A stretch of DNA of 64,000 nucleotides from Sulfurimonas sp. (lineage in GTDB: Bacteria > Campylobacterota > Campylobacteria > Campylobacterales > Sulfurimonadaceae): the NCBI RefSeq assembly GCF_028714655.1, contig NZ_JAQTLY010000004.1, forward strand, positions 100,546 to 164,545. The letters run 5' to 3'. The notes under the pieces were generated by a model, which was not told where the DNA came from, did no database searches, and saw only the letters and a program-made list of their open reading frames with translations. The first letter of the stretch is position 1; the number at the start of each line of letters is the position of its first letter. The translations under genes were made by a program, and so were the position numbers. Positions 34,035 through 42,930 of this stretch are shown here, in pieces.

Positions 34035-35537
34035 TCAACTTTTACTGTTTTTTACTACAATATAACTCTGCGGCTGAATAGATCTATACTTAGGCATACT
34101 CATACCGATAGTCGCATCTATGTAAGTCGGATCCGCAATAACAAATTTTCTGCTTCCAGCCGTTATCTTATCACCCTCCAGCGGAATATAAAGCGCCGTT
34201 GCCATATGATCTTTGTATTTTACGCCTAAAACATTTATATCAAAAAGCTCTTTTACCAAGTAAGCAAACAGCACTGCCCTATCTTCACAATCCGATTTGT
34301 CAAAGTAGAGAGTTTCTTGTGCAAACATCACTTTTTCTCTGCCGAACTGCCTGTTATCCTGCTCATACTTAAAAGATTTTTGAACAAAGTTGAGCACAAA
34401 GTTTATAGCCTCGCTTGCTTTTTTACCGTCAATATATTTCTTAAGTTCAGTTGCCAGATCAGCATAAGTTTTACTATCCAGCGGCGCATTAAAAAATGTC
34501 TCATAATCTGCCTGAGGATATGTTGCCATAAAATCTATAAGATTTTTGTTATATGTTATCGGTATATTATAACTGTTTCCAAACTGAGAAAATGTCAGAG
34601 TTTTACTCTCTATCTTCTCTTTAAAATTAGGAAGAGTCTCTAGGGATAAATCAAGCGCTTTTGTAGCACCCTGATACTCCTGCTTATAAGAGTAAACTTT
34701 TCCAAGATTGCCTTTTGCATAGTTTGAAACTACATAATATTTTTTATTTTCAAAGCTGTAATTTGGCGTAGAATATATAGTTTTTTGGGAGTAATGCATC
34801 AAAACCGCATGATTGTCTGCCAAACCTACTTTTACCGCATACCCCATCTTGTTAAACAAAAACCAACTAAGAAGTTTAGAGTTATCTTGATTTGTAGTCG
34901 CTTTATCTGAAAGTTTGGTAACTAAAAGATAAACACCCCAATCATTTAGATTCATAGATTTTGAGATTTTTTCTATCTCTAGGAGAAGAGTTTCATATTC
35001 GCTTGATGCGGCACTGTTAAAAAAGTTTGCTATTCCTGCCTGTGTTGCCGGAGAAAAATTGGCATTTTTTATGCCGCTTGGAATATTAAAACCCAAAGTC
35101 GAGCCGTAAAAATCAAAGGAGATATCTTTTCGCTCCGTTGAGAAAACTGCAGGCTCCTCTTTTTTTTCATCTTCTTTTATCGCTATAATTATTTTTGGAC
35201 CGACCGGCTCTATTTCTTGAGGCTTTACAGAATCAATTTCCACGGGCTTTGGAGTTTCGTACAAAGAGACCGGTGCAAGAGCGTTATACGCCTGCCACTC
35301 CTGCTTTAAATAGTTGCTAAAAGCGGTGTCTCTTTCATCTTTATATGTTTGAAAGGATTGTATCTGTGTTTTTTTAAAAGTTTTAAAATCTTTAAAACTT
35401 TGCTCTGCATTTAGCGTCGCAAAACATACAAAAAGTATTAGACTAAAATGGCCAAGCAGCCTGCAATATTTTTGTTCCCCAACCCTGTTTTGTTGCACGA
35501 TCGACTTCCCCTTCTGTTTTATAAAGAATCTTCGCAT
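34035..35537 (-). CDS. Transglutaminase-like periplasmic protein
   Basis: The 500-aa protein has a signal peptide-like segment (LILFVCFATLNA) about 30 residues from the start and a C-terminal transglutaminase-type core: Cys in KSDCEDRAVLFAYL, His in YKDHMATAL and Asp in IADPTYID. The start is uncertain: the ATG at 35537 overlaps flgH by 95 bp, and no ATG, GTG or TTG closer to the signal peptide is in frame. Either the overlap is real or a rare start codon is used. Its substrate is unknown. Confidence 0.75.
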   Translation of the reverse strand: MRRFFIKQKGKSIVQQNRVGEQKYCRLLGHFSLILFVCFATLNAEQSFKDFKTFKKTQIQSFQTYKDERDTAFSNYLKQEWQAYNALAPVSLYETPKPVEIDSVKPQEIEPVGPKIIIAIKEDEKKEEPAVFSTERKDISFDFYGSTLGFNIPSGIKNANFSPATQAGIANFFNSAASSEYETLLLEIEKISKSMNLNDWGVYLLVTKLSDKATTNQDNSKLLSWFLFNKMGYAVKVGLADNHAVLMHYSQKTIYSTPNYSFENKKYYVVSNYAKGNLGKVYSYKQEYQGATKALDLSLETLPNFKEKIESKTLTFSQFGNSYNIPITYNKNLIDFMATYPQADYETFFNAPLDSKTYADLATELKKYIDGKKASEAINFVLNFVQKSFKYEQDNRQFGREKVMFAQETLYFDKSDCEDRAVLFAYLVKELFDINVLGVKYKDHMATALYIPLEGDKITAGSRKFVIADPTYIDATIGMSMPKYRSIQPQSYIVVKNSKS

Positions 35538-36162
35538 CACTTATTTGTGAAGAGCTGATTCTATTGTATTGATCTATATCGTATGGACGAATAACTCCGC
35601 CGATTTGTACGATTTGCTTTTGGTCATCAACCAAAATCTCCCTTTTACCGGAGATAAAATAGTTCCCGTTTTGTAAAACTTTAACTATTCTAGCCGATAC
35701 CGTTGTTGTAAAAGAGGCATCTCTTGTTGAACTTCCCTTGCCTGTATATGCATTGGCAGAAGTAGCTCCAAATCCGACATTCGTCAAGCCGTTTAATTTT
35801 TTTGCAGCCGAACTTACGGCAGAGTTACCCCCTGCAGCCGTAAATGCACCTCCGCCTAAACTGACGGAATCATCTTCACTGAGCTGTTTGGACCCGTTAT
35901 TTGTACTCTTAGCGTTTTCAGATATAACAACAGTTACGACATCATTTACATGCATAGCTTTATGGTCGGTAAATAAAGGGTTCTCTCCTTGCCCGAAAAT
36001 ACTGCCAACTGACGCAAAATCTTGCTTATCTTCTTTTGAAGGCATCTGTTCAACATACGCAGGAGGTTCAAACTCAATCTCCGGATCCGTTAAATTTGCA
36101 GTACACCCTGACAAGAAGAGTATAGCATAAATGGGCATTAAAAATATTAAAAATTGTTTCAT
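35443..36162 (-). CDS. flgH: Flagellar L-ring protein FlgH
   Basis: The 239-aa lipoprotein (lipobox LSGCTAN) forms the outer-membrane L ring of the flagellum. Conserved FlgH features include VNDVVTVVISENAKSTN and the ending WGTKILQAAWPF. It has a sigma54-type promoter, typical for hook/basal-body genes in this phylum. Its 3' end is overlapped by the transglutaminase-like gene. Confidence 0.95.
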   Translation of the reverse strand: MKQFLIFLMPIYAILFLSGCTANLTDPEIEFEPPAYVEQMPSKEDKQDFASVGSIFGQGENPLFTDHKAMHVNDVVTVVISENAKSTNNGSKQLSEDDSVSLGGGAFTAAGGNSAVSSAAKKLNGLTNVGFGATSANAYTGKGSSTRDASFTTTVSARIVKVLQNGNYFISGKREILVDDQKQIVQIGGVIRPYDIDQYNRISSSQISDAKILYKTEGEVDRATKQGWGTKILQAAWPF

Positions 36163-36196
36163 AATCGTCGTCTCTTTGATATAAGGTGGTATTGGA

Positions 36197-36202
36197 TATA
36201 AT
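36197..36202 (+). promoter_or_regulatory. Probable -10 box of the GatB/YqeY gene
   Basis: TATAAT lies 36 bp before the ATG, within the divergent region shared with flgH. Confidence 0.45.
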
Positions 36203-36205
36203 CAT

Positions 36206-36221
36206 AGCAATAATAGTTCCA
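36206..36221 (-). promoter_or_regulatory. flgH: Sigma54 (RpoN) promoter of flgH
   Basis: On the minus strand TGGAAC-N5-TTGCT reads with the exact GG-N10-GC spacing of sigma54 promoters, 44 bp before the flgH ATG. FlgH is an RpoN-class gene in Campylobacter, which supports the call. Confidence 0.78.
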
Positions 36222-36238
36222 TAAAAAGGCAGGATAAT

Positions 36239-36685
36239 ATGCGTTTAAGAGATAAAATAAATGAAGATGTAAAAGAGGCTATGAAAGCTAAAGACGCAAA
36301 AAAGAGAGATGCGCTAAGACTCCTTATGAGTGCTTTTAAGCAGATAGAAGTTGATGAACGCAAAGAGCTTAGCGATGAAGATGTTATAAAAATAATCCTA
36401 TCTCAAGTTAAAAGAAGAGACGACGCGGCAATGCAGTACAAAGATGCAGGACGAGAAGATTTGATGCAAATTGAACTTGATGAGATAGCTTACTACAAAG
36501 AGTATCTGCCGGCTCAACTAAGCGACGATGAGCTAACTTCGGCAATAAAAGAGATAATAGCAAAAGTCGGTGCAGCAACTATAAAAGATATCGGCAAAGT
36601 TATGGGAACTGCAAGCAAAGAGTTATCAGGCAAAGCAGACGGCAAAAGAATCAATGAGTGTGCGAAGAGTTTGCTTAATTCATAG
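36239..36685 (+). CDS. GatB/YqeY domain protein
   Basis: The 148-aa cytoplasmic protein is the stand-alone YqeY domain, related to the tRNA-binding tail of GatB. The opening LRDKINEDVKEAMKAKD and the LPAQLSDDEL block are typical. It may act in tRNA metabolism, but no activity is established. It is divergent from flgH. Confidence 0.9.
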   Translation: MRLRDKINEDVKEAMKAKDAKKRDALRLLMSAFKQIEVDERKELSDEDVIKIILSQVKRRDDAAMQYKDAGREDLMQIELDEIAYYKEYLPAQLSDDELTSAIKEIIAKVGAATIKDIGKVMGTASKELSGKADGKRINECAKSLLNS

Positions 36686-36733
36686 CGTTTATTTTATTTT
36701 GAATGGGGGCAAGGGGTAAAAACCCCCTTGGCG

Positions 36734-36793
36734 TCACCTAAGTAACGGTGCAAAGATGCACATAAGCAGTAATGCGAATACAAGCTTATCCAT
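36734..36793 (-). CDS. 19-aa hydrophobic peptide, candidate type I toxin
   Basis: The frame encodes MDKLVFALLLMCIFAPLLR, one short membrane helix with charged ends, the size and look of Ibs-type toxins. AGGGGG lies 6 nt before the ATG. C-rich sequence after the stop could pair with this ribosome site. It shares two complementary blocks, in antisense order, with a short RNA predicted just upstream. No family was matched; expression is unproven. Confidence 0.45.
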   Translation of the reverse strand: MDKLVFALLLMCIFAPLLR

Positions 36794-36827
36794 AAAGAAC
36801 CCCCTCTAAATGTGAACTTTGGAGGGC

Positions 36828-36866
36828 AAAAAAAAAGGCTAGTGGTTCATGACTCCCACTAGCCTT
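36828..36866 (-). terminator. Intrinsic terminator downstream of trpC
   Basis: A perfect 11-bp stem (AAGGCTAGTGG/CCACTAGCCTT, 10-nt loop) is followed by nine T on the minus strand. It can end the trpC transcript and the short RNA. Confidence 0.85.
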
Positions 36867-36908
36867 ACATTGCCACTCCATCGTTCACATGAAGAAGATT
36901 GTATTCGC
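36828..36908 (-). ncRNA. Candidate 80-nt RNA with its own promoter and terminator
   Basis: A TTGACT-17-TAAAAT promoter would start an RNA near 36908 that ends in a perfect 11-bp hairpin and T9 run at 36828. The RNA carries TGCGAAUACAA and AUGUGAAC, which can pair with UUGUAUUCGCA and GUUCACAU of the downstream peptide mRNA in the correct order. This is the pattern of antitoxin RNAs of type I systems. Prediction only. Confidence 0.45.
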
Positions 36909-36914
36909 ACTAAA

Positions 36915-36943
36915 ATTTTAACCGATTAAATTTAACAAGTCAA
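36915..36943 (-). promoter_or_regulatory. Sigma70 promoter between trpC and the hairpin
   Basis: Minus-strand TTGACT (36938-36943), 17-bp spacer, TAAAAT (36915-36920). It has no protein gene of normal size downstream, which supports a small RNA. Confidence 0.55.
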
Positions 36944-36962
36944 GATGATATTTTTTTAAAAA

Positions 36963-37748
36963 TCAACCGAACTTCAGTTTTCTAAGCGCATCTTCCTCGT
37001 TCTCCTGACGCATCAAAGATTCACCGACTAAAAATGCATCCACTCCGATTTTAGCCAAATCTTCAAGCTGTCCATGCTCATATATTCCGCTCTCGGCAAC
37101 GATTACTTTGCCGTTTGGTATCATCGGAACTAGCTCATAAGAGAGATTCATATTCATCTCAAAAGTTTGAAGATTTCTATGATTTATCCCTATGATATCG
37201 CTTCCTGCATAGATGGCTTTAACCAAATCGGTTTTATCGTGAACCTCAACCAAAGCTTCCATACCGAGATGTCTTGTGTAGCCCAACAGCTCTTTTAGCT
37301 CGCCTTTGCTAAGAGCCGCCGCGATAAGAAGTATAAAATCTGCACCGTGAACCATAGCCTCTAAAATCTGATATTTTGTAACTATAAAATCTTTTCTAAG
37401 CAACGGAATAGAGACATATCTTCTAATTTGACCGAGATAATCCAAACTGCCTTGAAAAAAGTGAGGTTCCGTCAACACGGAAATAGCGCTTGCCCCTCCC
37501 CGCTCATAACTCTGCGCAATTGCCACGGGATCAAAATTTTCACGAATTACACCTCTTGAAGGAGATGCTTTTTTTACCTCTGCTATAATTCTATACGGAT
37601 TATCCGGAGTCGAAGCAAGATAAGGAAATACATCTCTGGGCGCTCTTGCGTTAAAAGCCAGTGAACGCCCCAGCCAATCAAGCGAAAACTCTTTCTCTCT
37701 TTTTATAACATCTTCTCTTGTTTTTTTGATTATTTCATCTAGTATCAT
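36963..37748 (-). CDS. trpC: Indole-3-glycerol-phosphate synthase
   Basis: The 261-aa (beta/alpha)8 enzyme closes the indole ring in tryptophan synthesis. Conserved blocks include [43 protein letters not shown] and VAESGIY. It overlaps the TPR lipoprotein gene (ATGA). Other trp genes are not in this window. Confidence 0.97.
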   Translation of the reverse strand: MILDEIIKKTREDVIKREKEFSLDWLGRSLAFNARAPRDVFPYLASTPDNPYRIIAEVKKASPSRGVIRENFDPVAIAQSYERGGASAISVLTEPHFFQGSLDYLGQIRRYVSIPLLRKDFIVTKYQILEAMVHGADFILLIAAALSKGELKELLGYTRHLGMEALVEVHDKTDLVKAIYAGSDIIGINHRNLQTFEMNMNLSYELVPMIPNGKVIVAESGIYEHGQLEDLAKIGVDAFLVGESLMRQENEEDALRKLKFG

Positions 37749-39043
37749 TTTACTTTTTCACCTTTTTTGTTTTTTATACACTCTTTTATCTTATCGATAT
37801 GTTCTATGACTTCTTCGTTGTTGCCACCGTCCATATTTGCTACTTTTTTCATAATATCATCTGCCTTCTCACACTCGTTAAGTTTGTAATAACCCCATGC
37901 AAGCGAGTCAAGATAGTATGGAGAATTCGGCTCTATTTTTAGCGCTTCTTCCACATACTTCATCCCTTTTTTAACATTTATATCATGATCAATCAAAAGA
38001 TATCCGAGATAATTTAGGTACATACCCTCTTTTTTAACCGTTATGGCTTCTTCTAATTTTTTGACTACGCTCTTATGCATCTCGCCGTCATTTTTATTTT
38101 GGCTGCCTTCATACTCAAAAATAGCACTCTGAGCCAAGAATGTTAAATCACCGCTGTTTTCATACAGTTCTTTTGCTAAAGTCGATGCTTTTTTATAATT
38201 TTTAGCCTGAACATAAAACTGCAGCAGCAGCACATCGTCTACTTTGCTCTCTTCTAAAAACTCGACTATTTTTACAAAATCTTTTTTATAGCCGTATATT
38301 TGAACTATTTTTTGGGCGATATCTTTACTAGAATCCATCTTATAAAGTCTTAGGTAGGTTGATAAAAGTCCTTCTATATTATTATCGTTACTATAAAATC
38401 CTAAAAGTTTAGAGCATATTACTTCCGAGCATCCGTGTATCCTTGAGTAGGTCTCTAACTGCGCTATGGCATCTTTTTTTCTATCAAGATTGACATATAA
38501 GATTATCGCCATTTTCTCAAGTATCAACTCGTCATACTCTTTGATATACGCACCCTCTAGGTATTTAAGAGCAGTATTAAAATCTTTTAGTTTTACATAT
38601 ATTTCACTCAGCATAAGATAGTCATCCGTACTTTTTGAAGTTTCAACCAACTTATTTGTAAGATTTTTTGCCTCAACTAAATGATCATCTTTTACAAGTG
38701 CAGTTATCTTCATTCTAATGAGTTCAAAATCTGCTATCTTGCCTTTAGTTATCTCATCAACTCTTCTAATAACTCTCTCATTTTCATTTGCCGTCAAATC
38801 ATCTCTTAGGGAGCGATACAGATACTCTTTTTTATCCGTCTCTTCATAAAGGGCGCCAAATAAGGCTGATGAGCTGTTATAATCTCCCAACTCTTCTAAG
38901 TAAAGCGCGCTAAGAATGTATATATCTTCATTTGCAAATTTTTTTTCGCTGCTTTTTATTTGCACACCGTCTTTCATACTAAAACAACCGCTAAAAAGAG
39001 CGATGCCTGCCGCCAATAGAACTATATTTATATAATTACGCAT
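37745..39043 (-). CDS. TPR-repeat lipoprotein
   Basis: The 432-aa protein has a lipoprotein signal (LFSGCFS) and tandem helical repeats of the TPR type, clearest at the C-terminus ([21 protein letters not shown]). The ATG at 39043 overlaps the previous gene by 8 bp; a TTG lies one codon upstream. It is likely an envelope scaffold; its partners are unknown. It is coupled to trpC, though that link need not be functional. Confidence 0.82.
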   Translation of the reverse strand: MRNYINIVLLAAGIALFSGCFSMKDGVQIKSSEKKFANEDIYILSALYLEELGDYNSSSALFGALYEETDKKEYLYRSLRDDLTANENERVIRRVDEITKGKIADFELIRMKITALVKDDHLVEAKNLTNKLVETSKSTDDYLMLSEIYVKLKDFNTALKYLEGAYIKEYDELILEKMAIILYVNLDRKKDAIAQLETYSRIHGCSEVICSKLLGFYSNDNNIEGLLSTYLRLYKMDSSKDIAQKIVQIYGYKKDFVKIVEFLEESKVDDVLLLQFYVQAKNYKKASTLAKELYENSGDLTFLAQSAIFEYEGSQNKNDGEMHKSVVKKLEEAITVKKEGMYLNYLGYLLIDHDINVKKGMKYVEEALKIEPNSPYYLDSLAWGYYKLNECEKADDIMKKVANMDGGNNEEVIEHIDKIKECIKNKKGEKVK

Positions 39044-39416
39044 CAATTATCCCGGGACACTCAAGTTTCAACTCATCAACCCTATCTTTAAAGTAATCCC
39101 AAAAAGGAAATGTTATACACTGCGTCGGTCGCACCTCATAAATCACACACCCGTTTGCACTTCTATCATAAAAGGCACACTCATAACTCTCGCCTATTTT
39201 TCTCTCTTTTATCGAGTATTTATACCCGTTTTTATAGAGATATTTTTGCATAAATTCTTCGATATCCAAACCTATAAAATTAGCAATTTTTTCAATTTCT
39301 TGCGTACTTACATATATGTATCCGCTCTCGCCCGTACAACATCTGGCACTGCATGCTGAGCACGCAGAGGCATCAAAGGAGTAGTTGTAACCCTCTTTTT
39401 TAATTATATTTGACAT
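39036..39416 (-). CDS. YkgJ-family cysteine cluster protein
   Basis: The 126-aa protein has the cysteine pattern of the YkgJ/UPF0153 family (CSACSARCC ... CAFYD ... C.IYEVRPTQC), which is predicted to bind zinc or an iron-sulfur centre. It overlaps the methyltransferase gene by 13 bp. The function is unknown. Confidence 0.85.
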   Translation of the reverse strand: MSNIIKKEGYNYSFDASACSACSARCCTGESGYIYVSTQEIEKIANFIGLDIEEFMQKYLYKNGYKYSIKERKIGESYECAFYDRSANGCVIYEVRPTQCITFPFWDYFKDRVDELKLECPGIIDA

Positions 39417-40099
39417 TTTATACTCTGTGTCCGTGCTTTTTTATATATCTCTTTTGCTTGTCTTGAAAACTCTTCGCCCTCAAAACTGATAAACGGCGGC
39501 CATATTTTCATAAGAGACTTTGAGCCGTTTCTTGCATGCACCATCACTAACGATGCTACTCTGTCTATCTTTGGATGTATAAACTGCACATCCACCGCTC
39601 TCATCTTGACCTTATCCAGCTCCGCGCAAATCGCTCCGAACTGAGAAGCATCATAACAGAAGATAAAATGAGAGTTTGGTTTTAAAACCCTAGAAACCTT
39701 TTTAAAAAATTTATCCATAGGCAAGTTAACATTATAGCGTGCATGGAATAACGACTCGTTTTGGCTTTTTGTCACACCGTCATGATAAAACGGAGGATTT
39801 GAGATAATATAGTCATATTTCACATCTTCGCCAAGTTCCAAAAAATCACTTTTATGAATTTTATACCCTATCTTATTTACTCTTGCATTTATTGTTGCAT
39901 ACTCTACGAACATCTCTTGTTTCTCAACCGCTTCCAGTTCAACTTTTGCATTGTCTCTTGCAACCAAAAGCCCGACTACTCCACAGCCCGAACCGACATC
40001 CAAAACCATGCCCTCCGGCTTAAATGAAGAGATAAAATCATACAAAAAGATAGAGTCACTGTTGTAACAATAACCTGAATCCGGCTGATAAAGAATCAT
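39404..40099 (-). CDS. tRNA1(Val) A37 N6-methyltransferase-like protein
   Basis: The 231-aa SAM-dependent methyltransferase has motif I LDVGSGCGVVGLL and the N6-adenine catalytic motif NPPF. Size and N-terminus (YQPDSGYCYNSDSIFLYDF) fit the TrmN6/YfiC group that modifies A37 of tRNA1-Val. The ATG at 40099 was chosen over a TTG one codon upstream. It is divergent from kdsB. Confidence 0.85.
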   Translation of the reverse strand: MILYQPDSGYCYNSDSIFLYDFISSFKPEGMVLDVGSGCGVVGLLVARDNAKVELEAVEKQEMFVEYATINARVNKIGYKIHKSDFLELGEDVKYDYIISNPPFYHDGVTKSQNESLFHARYNVNLPMDKFFKKVSRVLKPNSHFIFCYDASQFGAICAELDKVKMRAVDVQFIHPKIDRVASLVMVHARNGSKSLMKIWPPFISFEGEEFSRQAKEIYKKARTQSIKCQI

Positions 40100-40115
40100 C
40101 AAAAACCTTTTTGAG

Positions 40116-40121
40116 TATAAT
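40116..40121 (+). promoter_or_regulatory. Probable -10 box of kdsB
   Basis: TATAAT lies 27 bp before the kdsB ATG and is followed by an AAAGG ribosome site. Confidence 0.5.
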
Positions 40122-40148
40122 TTCGTAATTATATCTTAAAGGCTTTAA

Positions 40149-40865
40149 ATGATAATTATTCCGGCAAGACTTGCTTCAAGCAGATTTCCGCAAAAAGTAT
40201 TGGCAGACATAGGAGGTCTGCCGATGGTGGTTAGAACCGCAAAAAGAGTTTCCCATTTAGACAGAGTAGTGGTTGCGGCGGATGACGAGATTATAATCTC
40301 TATATGCAAAGTGTACGGCATAGAAGCTATGCTAACTTCAACTACGCATAAAAGCGGTACGGATCGTATAAACGAATGTGCAAATATTTTAAATTTAGAC
40401 GATGATGAACTTATTATAAATGTTCAAGCTGATGAACCTTTCATCGAGGGTGAAGTTGTTGAGATGCTTATAAAAAGGTTAAAATCATTGAAGCAAAATA
40501 ACGAACCGTTCATCATGGCAAGTTGCTTTAACTCCATAAACAATGAAGCCGCACAAGACCCAAATTTGGTAAAAGTCATATTAGACGACAAAGACAACGC
40601 TATATACTTCTCCCGCTCACCCATACCGTATAACAGAAGCGGCGGAGCCAACTATTTCGGTCACATAGGCATCTACGGATTTGACAAAAAAAGTCTTCAT
40701 GAGTTTTGCAACCTAGAGGATGCGCCGATAGAGGACATTGAAAAACTAGAACAGCTTCGTGCAATCTATCATCAAAAAAAGATAAGCATGGTTAAAGTTG
40801 CAAGTACAGGGTTTGGAATAGATACGGAGGATGATTTAAGAAGAGCGGTTGAGATATTTTTATAA
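40149..40865 (+). CDS. kdsB: 3-deoxy-manno-octulosonate cytidylyltransferase
   Basis: The 238-aa enzyme activates KDO with CTP for lipopolysaccharide synthesis. The IIPARLASSRFPQKVLADIGG, VQADEPF and HIGIYGF blocks are typical. The last 55 codons are repeated at 44735-44900 beyond an inserted element. The two versions differ by 12 of 166 bases with a single amino-acid change (E to K), so the present C-terminus probably came with the element. The enzyme looks functional. Confidence 0.97.
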   Translation: MIIIPARLASSRFPQKVLADIGGLPMVVRTAKRVSHLDRVVVAADDEIIISICKVYGIEAMLTSTTHKSGTDRINECANILNLDDDELIINVQADEPFIEGEVVEMLIKRLKSLKQNNEPFIMASCFNSINNEAAQDPNLVKVILDDKDNAIYFSRSPIPYNRSGGANYFGHIGIYGFDKKSLHEFCNLEDAPIEDIEKLEQLRAIYHQKKISMVKVASTGFGIDTEDDLRRAVEIFL

Positions 40866-40866
40866 C
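40701..40866 (+). repeat. Left copy (attL-like) of the kdsB 3' end
   Basis: Functional end of kdsB. It is collinear over 166 bp without gaps with 44735-44900; homology stops abruptly at both ends. Confidence 0.9.
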
Positions 40867-41134
40867 ACACCACCTATTTATAGGGCTTAAGTCAAAATGG
40901 CATCAAGGGAATGGGTGTATCATACTTTCATATAAAAGTGATCCATTTGAGATGTCAAATATTTAAATAAACCTAAAATACAAAAGGAAAACTCAATGAA
41001 AACTACATTTTATTTTGGTAAATGGGACAAGATAATTAAAATATATTAAACTAGAGTTATATAAAAACAGTATAATATTTAAACTACACTTTAAATATTT
41101 ACGATAAAATACTATAAAAACATAAAGGTATCTT
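40867..41134 (+). other. Gene-free left part of the kdsB element
   Basis: AT-rich. It holds a 17-codon frame at 40996-41049 (MKTTFYFGKWDKIIKIY) with a good AAAGGA site, which may be the truncated start of a lost gene, and an AAAGG site for the ATPase. Confidence 0.4.
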
Positions 41135-42328
41135 ATGCTTAAATATATACAAAATAAACAAGTAAGAAATATCAGTAGCATATCCTTAGAGTTTATAAGA
41201 GAGCAGTATTTAGAAAAACTCACTTCAAAAAATAGGCTTGTAGGACTTATAGGGCAAAGAGGTGTAGGCAAAACTACTTTGATGATTCAGTATCTAAAAC
41301 AAAACTACAAGCCTTATGAGTATCTCTATTTTAGTGCAGATGATATTTACATCATCAACAGCAGCATTTATGATATTGCGGATGAATTTGTTCGTCTTGG
41401 TGGAAAAATTATTGTCATAGATGAGATTCATAAGTATCAAAACTGGGCAAATGAGATAAAGTCTATCTATGATAGTTTTCCAGAACTCATCATACGATTT
41501 AGTGGAAGCTCTATGTTAAATATCTTACATGAAAAATTTGATCTAAGCAGACGAGCGGTTATAAGCTATGTGAAGCCTTTAAGTTTTAGAGAGTTTTTAA
41601 AACTAGATGCTAAGATAGAACTACCAATACTCACCCTTGAAGAGATACACAAAAATCACAATGAAATAAGCTCCACTCTAGCACTAGTACATCCAACTTT
41701 ATATAAAAACTTTTTAAGATACCTACAAATAGGATACTATCCATTTTTTATAGAGGATGAAATCGAGTACAAAAACAAACTTTTCAATGCGTGTGAAAAA
41801 GTGATAAATGAAGATATTCCATCTTTAAACAAAATAGACTACACCCACTTAAGTATCTTCAAAAAGTTTATCGCAAAGCTTATCTACTCAAAAGTCCCAT
41901 TTAAAGTCAACATCGCTGAACTTTGCAGGGAGTTTGAAGTGTCCCACCCTACACTGGCAACTTATTTAGAGATACTAGAAACCACAAAACTTATAAGACC
42001 TATCAAAAAATACTCAAAAAATATATCGAAAAAACCAGAAAAACTCCTCTTCTCAAATACAAATTTGCTTTATACTTTTGCTGATGAGTTTGGTTTGGAA
42101 GTTGATATAGGCACAGTTAGAGAGACATTTTTTGTAAGTTGTTTTGAGAGTATCTATTATAGTGATGTTGGAGATTTTATTGCAGATGGCATCATTTATG
42201 AAGTGGGTGGGAAAAATAAAAAGTTTAAGCAGATAAAAGATGTCAAAGATAGTTTTGTGGTAGTTGATACAGACTACTCTATGGAACAAAATAAAATCCC
42301 ATTGTGGTTGTTCGGGTTTATGTATTGA
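41135..42328 (+). CDS. AAA ATPase with DUF4143-like C-terminal domain
   Basis: The 397-aa protein has Walker A GQRGVGKTT (40-48), Walker B IIVIDEIHK (D96-E97) and a sensor block FSGSSM, followed by a winged-helix/nuclease-like C-terminal part of the DUF4143 type. Such ATPases are frequent accessory genes of uncertain function in bacteria and archaea. It starts at an ATG with AAAGG upstream and is the first large gene of the kdsB element. Confidence 0.85.
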   Translation: MLKYIQNKQVRNISSISLEFIREQYLEKLTSKNRLVGLIGQRGVGKTTLMIQYLKQNYKPYEYLYFSADDIYIINSSIYDIADEFVRLGGKIIVIDEIHKYQNWANEIKSIYDSFPELIIRFSGSSMLNILHEKFDLSRRAVISYVKPLSFREFLKLDAKIELPILTLEEIHKNHNEISSTLALVHPTLYKNFLRYLQIGYYPFFIEDEIEYKNKLFNACEKVINEDIPSLNKIDYTHLSIFKKFIAKLIYSKVPFKVNIAELCREFEVSHPTLATYLEILETTKLIRPIKKYSKNISKKPEKLLFSNTNLLYTFADEFGLEVDIGTVRETFFVSCFESIYYSDVGDFIADGIIYEVGGKNKKFKQIKDVKDSFVVVDTDYSMEQNKIPLWLFGFMY

Positions 42329-42400
42329 AATAGTGTTTAGACAAAATATGGGTGTTTGGTTTGGTAGGATTTGAGAGAAAAAATAAATGGAGTATCTAAA

Positions 42401-42883
42401 GTGAGTAAAACAATAAATTCTAAAGATTATTTTTGTATCAATTGCTTTGAGGATAAAAATATAAAAGATTTTATTAAAAGTAATGGCAGTTTAGTTGCAG
42501 ATGGAACTTTCAAATGTGGTTTTTGTCAAGTTTTGGATTGGACTCATTATGAAAAATACAATATTAAAGAATATAGTAGAAAGCTGTTTAAATCAAGTGA
42601 AATCTATACTATCCCTCAAAAGGTTTTGAATAAGAAAATAATTGAGATTATTAATGAACATTTTGAATATGTTGAATCTCCAAAATATAATGAACAAAGT
42701 AAATTAATGAATTTAGTTGAGATATTGTCTGAAAAGCTTTTTTCAGGTAAATCAACCGATGTTTTAATAAAATTGGCTAAATATAATTTTATCGAATTTA
42801 GAGAATTTCCATTCAAGGAAAGTTGCCATAAAACATACATCTTTCGTTATAAAGATATGAAAATAGCCATCACCAAAATATAA
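42401..42883 (+). CDS. Small zinc-ribbon protein, possibly a HEPN/RES N-domain
   Basis: The 160-aa protein has two CxxC pairs (CINC and CGFC, 30 residues apart) with FEDKNIKDFIKSNG between them. This resembles the N-domain attached to RES-type toxins, but no RES domain follows, so it is either truncated or a separate protein. A GTG at 42401 with GGAG 8 nt upstream is the best start; a TTG frame extends to 42371. The function is unknown. Confidence 0.6.
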   Translation: MSKTINSKDYFCINCFEDKNIKDFIKSNGSLVADGTFKCGFCQVLDWTHYEKYNIKEYSRKLFKSSEIYTIPQKVLNKKIIEIINEHFEYVESPKYNEQSKLMNLVEILSEKLFSGKSTDVLIKLAKYNFIEFREFPFKESCHKTYIFRYKDMKIAITKI

Positions 42884-42930
42884 AAGGATGAAAAAGAGTA
42901 TTTGAGTATTGACAAACTTACTTTGGATAA

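Larger units (their letters stand above)
36773..36909. repeat. Long imperfect inverted repeat below trpC
   Basis: Arms TGCGAATACAA (36773-36783) and TTGTATTCGCA (36899-36909), ATGTGAAC (36810-36817) and GTTCACAT (36883-36890), then AAGGCTAGTGG (36835-36845) and CCACTAGCCTT (36856-36866) nest around one centre. The left arms cover the start of the 19-aa peptide. Confidence 0.85.

Noticed and set aside
36773..36909. Long hairpin considered as 6S RNA or signal recognition particle RNA
   Set aside because: The conserved SRP loop sequence is absent and the arms are too short and asymmetric for 6S RNA.
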